NCBI RefSeq assembly: GCF_016862195.1 | Contig: NZ_BOMM01000028.1 | Location: 1 to 64,000, forward strand | DNA length: 64,000 nucleotides | Direction: 5' to 3' | From: Paractinoplanes ferrugineus | GTDB lineage: Bacteria > Actinomycetota > Actinomycetes > Mycobacteriales > Micromonosporaceae | Shown: one piece after another, positions 17,929-25,424 of the stretch | Numbering within the stretch: the stretch's first letter is position 1 | Layout: each line of letters begins with the position of its first letter | The notes under the pieces: model-generated | Told to the model about the DNA's origin: nothing | The model's database searches: none | Seen by the model: the letters and a program-made list of their open reading frames with translations, nothing else | Position numbers and translations under genes: made by a program

Positions 17929-19364
17929 GTGCTCCCCTTGCGCCTGTACGCCGTTGCGACCTCGATCGTCGTGGCGCTGTACGCGCTGCTCCCCTCCTCG
18001 ACGAACCGGTCCGCGTTCTTCCTGCTCGTCACGATCGGTGTCATGCCGGCCGTGCTCGTCGCGCTCCGCCGGGCCCCGGCCGGATGGCGCCTCGCCTGGT
18101 GGCTGCTGCTCGCCGCGATGACGCTCTACAACATCGGCACCGTGATCTGGCTCTGGATCGTCGTCGTCGACGGCAACACCACCGGCGACGGCACCGTCGC
18201 CGAAGTCTTCCTCGGTGCCGGCAGCATCCTCGTGCTCGGCACCGCCCTCGTCGTGATCGTGCAACGCGGGCGCCGCGACATCGGCGGCATCATCGACTCG
18301 GTGATCACCGCGCTGGCGCTCACCGGCATCTTCTGGGACTCCCTGCTACTACCGGCTCTCAGCGACCAGCACGCCACGGCGGGACGCCAAGTCGCGGTCT
18401 TCGTCAACGTTCTCGTCATGGCCGGGACCCTCGGCGCCCTCCTGCGGATCTCCCTCGCCTCCCCCGCCGATGCGGGCGAGCTCACCTCGGTGCGACTGCT
18501 CACCGTCTCGGTCGGGATCGCGTTGTTCGGCAACGTGGCGGGTGCGCTCGCCGTCGACCCGCTCACCGGGGCGCGCGCCGACTGGACCAACGTCGCCTAC
18601 CTGGCCGCGTACGCCGTACTCGGCTGCGCCGCCCTCCACCCCTCGGTCGCGACCGTGACCAGACCCGGCGAAGCGCCTGTGGACGACCTCAGCACCCGCC
18701 GCCTCGCGTTCCTCGGCGCGATGCTCGCCCTGAGCCCGCTCATCGGGGGCGGCCGGGTCATCTTCGGCCTGCCCACCGACGGCACGCTGATCGCCCTCTC
18801 GTCGGCCGCGCTCATCCCGCTCGTGATGATCCGGATCGCCCGGCTGTCCCAGGCCCGCCGCCGGCCGAGCGGGCACTCCGCCGGATGGCGACCTCCGACC
18901 CGCTCACCGGGCTGCCCAACCGCGCGGCCTGCGTCGACCACCTCACCGCGGCGCTCGCGACCGACCCGGCCGGGCTCGCCGTGCTGTTCTGCGACCTCGA
19001 CGGCTTCAAACCGGTGAACGACCGGCTCGGGCACGCCGCCGGGGACGAACTGCTCGTCGCGGTCGCCGACCACCTGCGGGCCGACCTCCGTGAAGGCGAC
19101 ATGGTCAGCCGGTTCGGCGGCGACGAGTTCGTCATCGTCACCCGCGGCGAGGACGCGGTCGAGGTGATCGCGTCGCGGATAGGTGCGCTGGCCGCCCGTA
19201 CCCTCTCCGCGGCCGGCACCGAGGTGCGCATCGGCGTCAGCGTGGGCGTAGCCCACGCCCAGCCGGACGACCGCACCGACGACGTCCTGACCCGGGCCGA
19301 CATGGCAATGTACGAGGCCAAGAAGTCGAAGGCGATCGGTGCCCTCAGCCTTGCTGTCGCTTAG
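17929..19364 (+). pseudogene. Membrane-bound GGDEF (diguanylate cyclase-like) gene with a one-base frameshift
   Basis: The first part (GTG at 17929) encodes eight to ten membrane spans ending in IARLSQARRR. The second part, in the -1 frame from about 18864, continues as AERALRRMATSDPLTGLPNR and a full GGDEF domain with FCDLDGFKPVND, the active-site RFGGDEF and ADMAMYEAKK, ending at TAG 19362-19364. Joining them needs one extra base near 18862-18864, in a run CGCCGCCGG. Without it the first frame ends at 19015-19017. Either the gene is a recent pseudogene, the base is a sequencing deletion, or the frame is changed in translation. If intact it would make c-di-GMP in response to a membrane signal. 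Confidence 0.85.
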
Positions 19365-19399
19365 CCGTCAGCCGTTCGGAAGTTGTCGTACGGGTGTTC

Positions 19400-19405
19400 T
19401 AATGT
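19400..19405 (+). promoter_or_regulatory. -10 element TAATGT, likely leaderless
   Basis: TAATGT ends 6 nt before the GTG at 19412 and 9 nt before the in-frame ATG at 19415, favouring the GTG. Confidence 0.5.
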
Positions 19406-19411
19406 GGCGGC

Positions 19412-20920
19412 GTGATGGAGGGGTTGGTCGGCAGCCGGGCGGCGCTCAGCGAGTGCGCCGAGGCTGCCGTGTGGGCGCTGCCCGACGCTGAACTGCTCGC
19501 CTGCCTCGACGAGGCGTGGGCCGGCGTCCGGCAGGTCACCGCCATCGCGGCCCGGCTCGTCCGGCAGGCCGAGGTGCGCGGCATCCCGCAGATCGAGGCC
19601 GCCTCCAGCACCGTCGTGTGGCTCCGCCAGCGGCTGCGCATGAGTCCGGCCACGGGACAGCGACTCGCCGCCCTCGGAGCCGCCCTCGACGGGTCGGCCA
19701 AGCTCGACACCGCGGTCTCGGCGGGGGCGGTCGCGACCGATCAGGCGCTGGCCATCGCCTCCGCGATGGGCGACCTACCCCCGGAAGCGGGCCGCGACCT
19801 GCTCGACAAGGCCGAGTCGGCGCTGATCTCCTTCGCCTGCGAGTTCGATCCGGTCACGCTCGGGCGGCTCGGTGCACGGATCCTCTCGCACGTCGATCCG
19901 GACGCGGCCGACCGGCACGACGAGGAAGCCACGCGGCGGCAGCTGGCGCGCGCTCGCCGGAAGCGGGCGTTCACGCTGAGCCCGCTGGGCGACGGCACCG
20001 TGCGACTCGCGGGTTCGCTCGAAGCCACCGCGGCCGCGATCGTCAACTCCGCGCTGAGCCCGCTGTGCCATCCCGGCCGCGACGTCGAGGGTTCGCCGCG
20101 CACACCGGTGCAGCGCCGGGCCGACGCCCTGGTCGAGGTCTGCGCGCTGGCTCTACGCACGGGTGAACTGCCGACGTCCGCCGGCGAGGCGGCTCAGGTG
20201 GTCGTCACCATCCCGATCGAGACGCTTCAAACCGGGGACCGCGACATCAGCGATGCGGTGCCGGCGCACGCCACCCGATCGGAGGAAGCCTCATCGGGGC
20301 GCGGCACCCGGCCGGCGGGTGGGTCCCCGAGCGGGCCGCCCGCCGGCCGGGTGCCGCGTGCCGAGCCGGCGGGGAACAGGCCGACCGGGAACGGGCCAGC
20401 CGGGAACGGCCCAGCCGGGAACGGCCCGGCCGGGAACGGGCCGAGGTCCGCGGGCCAGGCACCCACCCGAGCGGGGCGGCGGCCGGACCGGGGCGGGCCC
20501 GGCCGGCTCGACGACGGCTCGCCGATCTCCGCCGCGGAAGCGCGGCAGCTGGCCTGCGACGCGCAGATCATCCCGGCCGTGCTCGGCACCGCGGGTCAGG
20601 TCCTCGACCTCGGCCGGGCCCGCCGGCTGCTGGTCGGCCCGATCCGCCGCGCTCTCAACCTGCGCGACGGCGGATGCTCCTTCCCCGGCTGCGACCGACC
20701 ACCGGGCTGGGCCAACGCGCACCACATCGTGCCGTGGGCCGACGGCGGCGAAACCGCGCTGTCCAATGCCTGTCTGCTCTGCCGGCACCACCACACGCTC
20801 GTCCACCAGACCGAGTGGGAGGTCCGCCTCGACGCCGACGGGTTCCCGGAATTCGTTCCGCCGGCCGGCGTCGACCCGGAACGCCGCCCCCGCCAGAAAG
20901 CCTTCTACCGGCGCCAATAG
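19412..20920 (+). CDS. DUF222 / HNH endonuclease signature protein (13E12 repeat family)
   Basis: A 502-residue protein with an N-terminal helical DUF222 region (about residues 20-290), a low-complexity linker (about 291-365) and a C-terminal HNH motif: CSFPGCDRPPGW, then AHHIVPWADGG and LCRHHHTLVH (about 415-475), with the Cys and His spacing of HNH nucleases. This is the 13E12 REP family found in many copies in actinobacteria; its role is not settled. The linker carries a 15-bp DNA repeat (about 20391-20445) encoding GNGPA units. A GTG start 6 nt after a -10 hexamer is preferred. Confidence 0.88.
   Translation: MMEGLVGSRAALSECAEAAVWALPDAELLACLDEAWAGVRQVTAIAARLVRQAEVRGIPQIEAASSTVVWLRQRLRMSPATGQRLAALGAALDGSAKLDTAVSAGAVATDQALAIASAMGDLPPEAGRDLLDKAESALISFACEFDPVTLGRLGARILSHVDPDAADRHDEEATRRQLARARRKRAFTLSPLGDGTVRLAGSLEATAAAIVNSALSPLCHPGRDVEGSPRTPVQRRADALVEVCALALRTGELPTSAGEAAQVVVTIPIETLQTGDRDISDAVPAHATRSEEASSGRGTRPAGGSPSGPPAGRVPRAEPAGNRPTGNGPAGNGPAGNGPAGNGPRSAGQAPTRAGRRPDRGGPGRLDDGSPISAAEARQLACDAQIIPAVLGTAGQVLDLGRARRLLVGPIRRALNLRDGGCSFPGCDRPPGWANAHHIVPWADGGETALSNACLLCRHHHTLVHQTEWEVRLDADGFPEFVPPAGVDPERRPRQKAFYRRQ
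20391..20445. repeat. 15-bp in-frame repeat encoding GNGPA units
   Basis: Three to four near-identical copies of CCGGGAACGGGCCAG-type units lie in the linker of the DUF222/HNH gene. The period is a multiple of 3, so expansion keeps the frame. Confidence 0.8.
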
Positions 20921-20943
20921 CGTGGGCACGAGACCGTGGTTGT

Positions 20944-20949
20944 TACCGT
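20944..20949 (+). promoter_or_regulatory. -10 element TACCGT, likely leaderless
   Basis: TACCGT ends 6 nt before the ATG at 20956, with no Shine-Dalgarno sequence. Confidence 0.45.
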
Positions 20950-20955
20950 CGCCGC

Positions 20956-21903
20956 ATGCTCTACCCGGAGATCGAGCCCTACGCGACCCACACCGTCGAC
21001 GTCGGAGACGGCCACGCCCTGTACGTCGAGGAGGTCGGTAACCCGGCGGGCATACCGGTCGTGTTTCTGCACGGCGGGCCCGGCGGCGGACTGATGCCGA
21101 CGGCGCGACGATTCTTCGATCCGGCCCGCTACCGGATCGTGCTGTTCGACCAGCGCGGGGCCGGCCGCAGCACGCCGCTCGGTTCCCTGCATCAGAACAC
21201 GACGTGGCATCTGGTCGCCGACATCGAGACGATCCGGGTCCGCCTCGGCATCTCCGCGTGGCTGGTGTTCGGCGGGTCGTGGGGTTCGACGCTCGCCCTG
21301 GCTTACTCGCAGTCCCACCCGACCGCCGTGACCGGGCTGATCCTGCGTGGCATCACCCTCGTGCGAGCCGCTGAGCTGGAATGGGTCTACCAACGTGGCG
21401 TGGACCGCCTGCAGCCCGAGGAGTGGCAACGGTTCATCGCGCCGATCCCGCCCGCCGAGCGCGACGACATCCTGGCCGCCTACCACCGCCGCCTGCTCGG
21501 CGACGACGCCGCCGAAGCCCGGACGTGTGCCGACGCGTGGATGCGCTGGGAGGCGATCATCTGCTCGCTGACCCCCGACCCGGAGCTGATCAACACACTC
21601 ACCGCGGACGAGACGGTCCTGCCAACAGCCCGGATACTCGCGCACTACATGGTCAACGGCGGCTTCCTCGCCTCGGAGACGCAACTCCTGGACGGCGTAG
21701 ACCGCATCCGCCACCTCCCCGGCGTGATCATCCAGGGCCGCTACGACCAGTGCTGCCCGCCGATCACCGCGTACGACCTCGCCAGCCGCTGGCCCGAGGC
21801 CGACTTCCAGGTGGTCCCCACCGCCGGTCACTCGTCCCTCGAGCCGGCTTTGACCGAGCGATTGATCAAGGCCACCGACCACTTCGCCGACCTGCTCAGC
21901 TGA
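20956..21903 (+). CDS. pip: Prolyl aminopeptidase (peptidase family S33)
   Basis: A 315-residue alpha/beta hydrolase that removes N-terminal proline from peptides. The oxyanion-hole motif HGGPGGG (about residues 37-43), DQRGAGRS, the nucleophile elbow GGSWGS (about 104-109), the Asp in GRYDQCCPP and the His in TAGHSS give the catalytic set, and the sequence LEWVYQRG is typical of proline iminopeptidase. Cytoplasmic. Followed directly by a 17-bp repeat array that starts at its own stop codon. Confidence 0.92.
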   Translation: MLYPEIEPYATHTVDVGDGHALYVEEVGNPAGIPVVFLHGGPGGGLMPTARRFFDPARYRIVLFDQRGAGRSTPLGSLHQNTTWHLVADIETIRVRLGISAWLVFGGSWGSTLALAYSQSHPTAVTGLILRGITLVRAAELEWVYQRGVDRLQPEEWQRFIAPIPPAERDDILAAYHRRLLGDDAAEARTCADAWMRWEAIICSLTPDPELINTLTADETVLPTARILAHYMVNGGFLASETQLLDGVDRIRHLPGVIIQGRYDQCCPPITAYDLASRWPEADFQVVPTAGHSSLEPALTERLIKATDHFADLLS

Positions 21904-21976
21904 GCGGGCCGGCTCGGCTGAGCGGGCTGCTCGGCTGAGCGGGCTGCTCGGCTGAGCGGGCCGCTCGACTGAGCGG
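21901..21976. repeat. 17-bp tandem repeat that copies the stop codon
   Basis: TGAGCGGGCTGCTCGGC-type units start at 21901 (the real TGA stop of the peptidase), 21919, 21936, 21953 and 21970. Each unit contains TGA and the small hairpin GAGC-GGGCT-GCTC. The array lies in a gap between convergent genes. Confidence 0.9.
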
Positions 21977-22017
21977 CAACGCTGGCCGGGGGTGGGGCGC
22001 AGTGGCCGACGAGAGCA

Positions 22018-22581
22018 CTAGCCGGGTCCCAGGTGGGACCGCTCGCCCTCATGGTCGAGGATGCACAGGATCTCGGCCGGGCCGCCGGTCGAGCCGAACG
22101 CGTGCGGAACCATCGTCGAGAACTCCGCCGCCTCGCCCGCCTTGACCACGATCGTGCGCTCGGCCAGGCGCAGCACGACCGTGCCCGACAGCACGACGAA
22201 CCAGTCGCGGCCGGGATGCACGCGCAGGTCGGCCGGAACCTGACGATCCACCCGCAACTTGGCCACGGTCATCCCGGTGGGGGCGCCCTCGCGCGACAGC
22301 AGCCACGTCGTGATCCCGCGGTTGTCGTCGTGATGGGGGCGGATCACCACGTCCTCGTCACGACCGGACTCGACCAACTGGTCCAGGGTCGTGCCCAGCG
22401 CCCGCGCGATCGGCGCGAGCTGATCCAGTGCGATCCGCCGATGGCCGGTCTCGATGCGACTGAGCGTAGACGGGCTCAGGTAGCTGCGCGCCGCCAGTTC
22501 GTCGAGCGACCAGCCGCGGGCCACGCGCAGACCCCGGATGCGCTGCCGGACCAACGCGTCGAGCTCACCGTCTTGCGTCAT
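22018..22581 (-). CDS. XRE family regulator with a C-terminal cupin domain
   Basis: A 187-residue protein: helix-turn-helix at about residues 12-66 (SLDELAARSYLSPSTLSRIETG) and a cupin fold (about 105-180) with HPGRDWFVVLSGTVVLRLAE and the His in MVPHAFGS as likely ligand- or metal-binding positions. Cupin-XRE proteins sense small metabolites. ATG at 22581 follows TACAAT by 7 nt on the minus strand, so the mRNA is probably leaderless. The perfect palindrome over its start codon suggests autorepression, with effect on the divergent methyltransferase. Confidence 0.9.
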   Translation of the reverse strand: MTQDGELDALVRQRIRGLRVARGWSLDELAARSYLSPSTLSRIETGHRRIALDQLAPIARALGTTLDQLVESGRDEDVVIRPHHDDNRGITTWLLSREGAPTGMTVAKLRVDRQVPADLRVHPGRDWFVVLSGTVVLRLAERTIVVKAGEAAEFSTMVPHAFGSTGGPAEILCILDHEGERSHLGPG

Positions 22582-22589
22582 ACGCAAGA
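22571..22589. promoter_or_regulatory. Perfect 19-bp palindrome TCTTGCGT-CAT-ACGCAAGA, likely XRE operator
   Basis: The arms match over 8 bp and the centre is the regulator's own start codon. A further half-site GACGCAAGG lies at 22602-22610, between the divergent promoters. Binding here would block the regulator's promoter (TACAAT at 22589-22594) and could affect the methyltransferase promoter. Confidence 0.65.
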
Positions 22590-22616
22590 TTGTATGCCTT
22601 TGACGCAAGGTGGCGG

Positions 22617-22622
22617 TAGCGT
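22617..22622 (+). promoter_or_regulatory. -10 element TAGCGT of the methyltransferase, likely leaderless
   Basis: TAGCGT ends 7 nt before the ATG at 22630. The divergent gap is only 48 bp. Confidence 0.5.
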
Positions 22623-22629
22623 TGTTGGC

Positions 22630-23595
22630 ATGGCACACGATCACGGTCAGGACAGTCACCCGCACGCGCAGCACGAACACGAGCACCAGCACAGCCCGCA
22701 TCAGCACAGCGGCCATTCAGCGGGCGCGCACGCGGGGAGCACGCACGCAGGGGCCGGGCACGCAGGGGCCGGGCACGCAGCGGACGCGCACGCAGGCGGG
22801 GACGCGGAGGGCGGGCACCTTGCGCAGATGCTCGACCTCGACGCCGAGGTCCTGCACGAGTACTTCCGCGAGGTCATCGGCTGGGCGGGTTCGCTCGTAC
22901 CGGAGCAGCCACGCATCGTGGACCTCGGCGCGGGCACCGGAACCGGAACCATCGCGCTCGCGCGGCACCTGCCCGGCGCCCGGCTGACCGCCGTCGACGT
23001 GGACGTGGAGATGCTCGGGCGGCTGCACCATCGGGCCGTCGAGAGCGGTCTGGGCGATCGGGTCCGCACAGTTCAAGCGGACCTCGACGGCGACTGGCCC
23101 GAGATCGGACCGGCCGACCTGGTCTGGGCGTCCGCCTCGATGCACCACCTCGCCGACCCGGCGCGCACCCTCACCCAGGTCTACGCGACGCTCCGGCCCG
23201 GTGGCGCCTTCATGATCACCGAGCTGGACGGATTTCCGCGCTTCCTCACCGACACGGACGGCGCCGCCCTCGAGGAACGCTGCCACGCCGAACTGGCCCG
23301 CATGCGCCAGGAGGGCGGCCTGCACATGGGCGAGGACTGGGGCGCACGCCTCAAGGCCGCCGGCTTCGAGCTGGAAGGCGAACGCCGCTTCGACATCGTG
23401 GTACGCCCACCGATGCCGGAGAACGCCGTTCGGTACGCGCAGATCACCCTGGAGCGCACCCGGGACCGTCTGGCGGACCGCCTCACCGCCGACGAGCTGG
23501 CGGCCCTGGACACGTACGTCGCAACGTTGCCCAACCGGGACGACCTCACCATTAGCGCCACCCGCGACGTCTGGATCGGCCGGCGGCCCGCCTGA
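22630..23595 (+). CDS. Class I SAM-dependent methyltransferase with a His-rich N-terminus
   Basis: A 321-residue protein. Residues 1-60 are rich in His, Ala and Gly (MAHDHGQDSHPHAQHEHEHQ at the start, then HAGAGHAGAGH units); a 15-bp DNA repeat underlies part of this. The methyltransferase fold follows, with motif I DLGAGTGTGT (about residues 99-108), AVDVD, ADLDGDW and a late LRPGGAFMITELD. The fold is of the UbiE/Methyltransf_25 type; substrate unknown. The His-rich segment could bind metal ions. The gene shares a control region with the XRE-cupin regulator. Confidence 0.85.
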   Translation: MAHDHGQDSHPHAQHEHEHQHSPHQHSGHSAGAHAGSTHAGAGHAGAGHAADAHAGGDAEGGHLAQMLDLDAEVLHEYFREVIGWAGSLVPEQPRIVDLGAGTGTGTIALARHLPGARLTAVDVDVEMLGRLHHRAVESGLGDRVRTVQADLDGDWPEIGPADLVWASASMHHLADPARTLTQVYATLRPGGAFMITELDGFPRFLTDTDGAALEERCHAELARMRQEGGLHMGEDWGARLKAAGFELEGERRFDIVVRPPMPENAVRYAQITLERTRDRLADRLTADELAALDTYVATLPNRDDLTISATRDVWIGRRPA

Positions 23596-23597
23596 CG

Positions 23598-23690
23598 CTC
23601 GGCCGGCCCCGAGACTCGGCCGGCCCCGAGACTCGGCCGGCCCCGAGACTCGGCCGGCCCTGACACTTGGCCGGCCCCGGGGCTTGGCTG
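23598..23690. repeat. 17-bp tandem repeat, about 5 copies, in a convergent gap
   Basis: The unit CTCGGCCGGCCCCGAGA begins 2 nt after the methyltransferase stop; three copies are perfect, later ones drift. Each contains GGCCGGCC, self-complementary. It lies between convergent 3' ends. Confidence 0.9.
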
Positions 23691-23708
23691 GTCGGTCGGG
23701 TCGGTAGG

Positions 23709-25301
23709 TCAGATAGTCGGCTCCCCCGGCACGGCGAACATCGGCTGCCACGGGTCGTCCGCGTCGATCGGGTACTCGGTCGACGGCACGTCGCCCTTGG
23801 TCGTCCAGCGAGCCTGGTACGGAAGGCCGCTGAAGAGCACCCGGTCGCCGCGCGCGTAGATCGTCGCCGAGGTCCACTTCGCGGTCACTCCGGTGACGGT
23901 GGGGCTCGGTGACGGCGCGGCGTCGGTCGGGGTCACCGGGCCGATGACGGCCCACGGGGTGGGGCTGGACGTGTTGCTGGTCGCGGCCGGGTCGACCCCT
24001 GAGTTGGCCCACTTGGCCTGGTAGACCACGCCGTGCCAGACGACCTTGTAGCCGGTGATGTAGAGGGCGGTCAGGCGCCAGATCGGGTACGGCGACTTCG
24101 CCGGGTCGTCGGTCGACGGTGAGGCGTCCGGGATCGCCACCGAGTCCCGCGCGGACGAGCCGATCGGGAGTCCGGCGAACACCTTCGAGAAGGCGAGCGC
24201 GTCCTGGGAAACGCCACTGCACGTGTTGGCGTGCACCACGACGTTGGTGAACGTGCCCTTGCACTGCGAGTCGCGGTTGAGCGACCACATCGACACCCGG
24301 CCGAGGCCCTTGTCGACGGCGAACGACGCCAGCCCGGTCGCGTCGGCGAGGGTGAAGCTCTCGCTGTCGACGTCGTTCTGGCCGATCATCGGGGTGGCCC
24401 CGATCCGCGACCACACCTCGGGCGAGGTCAGTTTCACGCCGAGCCGCAGGTAGAGGTCGGTGAGCTGCTTGTGGCTGGCCTCGAGGGCGCTGGTGGTCAG
24501 GTCGAGCATGTCCGGGCGGGTGGCGGAGGTACGGGCGGCCGAAGGGTCCGCGGCGGACGTGTTGAAGTCCATGGTCATCACGTTGACGCCGCGCAGGGAA
24601 ACACCGCCCTGGAGCGTGGTCGACACCGCGTTGAGCCCGTCCGCGGTCAAACCTTCCGGGCTGACGGGAAGGGTCAACCAGACGCCGACGCCGGTCTCGG
24701 CCTGAACCGTCTTCAGGGCGGCCGCCCGGCGCTGCAGCGATGCCGTGTCGGCCACGGCCGTGCCTTCGATGTCGAGGTCGAGGGTCGTCACGCCGTACCG
24801 CTTGATCAGCTGGCGGTACGCGTCGGTCAGGCGCATCTGATCGGTGCACGCGACCGCGAGCTCGGAGTTGTTGAGACCGCCGAGGCTGAGCATGATGTTG
24901 CCACCGGCCGCCCGGAGCTGGCTGATCCGCCTGTCGAGTTCGAGCGACGACGCGGCCTCGTCCGGCGTGTACGCCCCACCCCAGCTGGGCGCACAGCTGT
25001 CGGCCGGCGACGCGACCACGAAGGCGAGCGCGACGTCGTTGGCCGGGTTCGCGTCCGGGTCCTGGAACTGGAACGTCGGGGTGAGCGTCACGTCGACGTA
25101 CGGCACCGCCCACGACTTCGCGGTCGTACCGGCCGAGTCGCGCACGTGCACGACGGCCGCGGTGCCACCGCCGGCGAGCGCGGCCACCACCAGGACCACG
25201 AATCCGAGGCGCAGCCAGGACAGCCGTCGGGCGGGCGGTTCGGGCTCCGGCCAGTCGGGGTCGGCGAGCGGGTCGGCCGTCAGCGTGCTCTGCATGGTCA
25301 C
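23709..25301 (-). CDS. Membrane-anchored GH18 chitinase-like protein with C-terminal CBM5/12 modules
   Basis: A 530-residue protein: cytoplasmic start, one span at about residues 32-53, a GH18-type barrel (about 65-370) and two C-terminal aromatic modules (IWRLTALYITGYKVVWHGVVYQAKW, residues split here as seen, and TSATIYARGDRVLFSGLPYQARW) that resemble CBM5/12 chitin-binding domains. The GH18 motif DxxDxDxE appears as TLDLDIEG (about residues 173-180). SLGGLNN precedes it. It would hydrolyse or bind chitin or a related glycan outside the membrane. GTG at 25301 and ATG at 25295 are both possible starts. It is divergent from the glycosyltransferase-EAL gene. Confidence 0.78.
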   Translation of the reverse strand: MTMQSTLTADPLADPDWPEPEPPARRLSWLRLGFVVLVVAALAGGGTAAVVHVRDSAGTTAKSWAVPYVDVTLTPTFQFQDPDANPANDVALAFVVASPADSCAPSWGGAYTPDEAASSLELDRRISQLRAAGGNIMLSLGGLNNSELAVACTDQMRLTDAYRQLIKRYGVTTLDLDIEGTAVADTASLQRRAAALKTVQAETGVGVWLTLPVSPEGLTADGLNAVSTTLQGGVSLRGVNVMTMDFNTSAADPSAARTSATRPDMLDLTTSALEASHKQLTDLYLRLGVKLTSPEVWSRIGATPMIGQNDVDSESFTLADATGLASFAVDKGLGRVSMWSLNRDSQCKGTFTNVVVHANTCSGVSQDALAFSKVFAGLPIGSSARDSVAIPDASPSTDDPAKSPYPIWRLTALYITGYKVVWHGVVYQAKWANSGVDPAATSNTSSPTPWAVIGPVTPTDAAPSPSPTVTGVTAKWTSATIYARGDRVLFSGLPYQARWTTKGDVPSTEYPIDADDPWQPMFAVPGEPTI

Positions 25302-25424
25302 CGCATCGGCAACGGGAGCGCCGACTTGACGGTCCGGTTGCGAATTGGTGGCGGCAAACCTTCAACCCACTGCGGCCGTACGCCGATGGGGTGTCGACAG
25401 CCGGCGACCGAGGAAGGCGGCACT

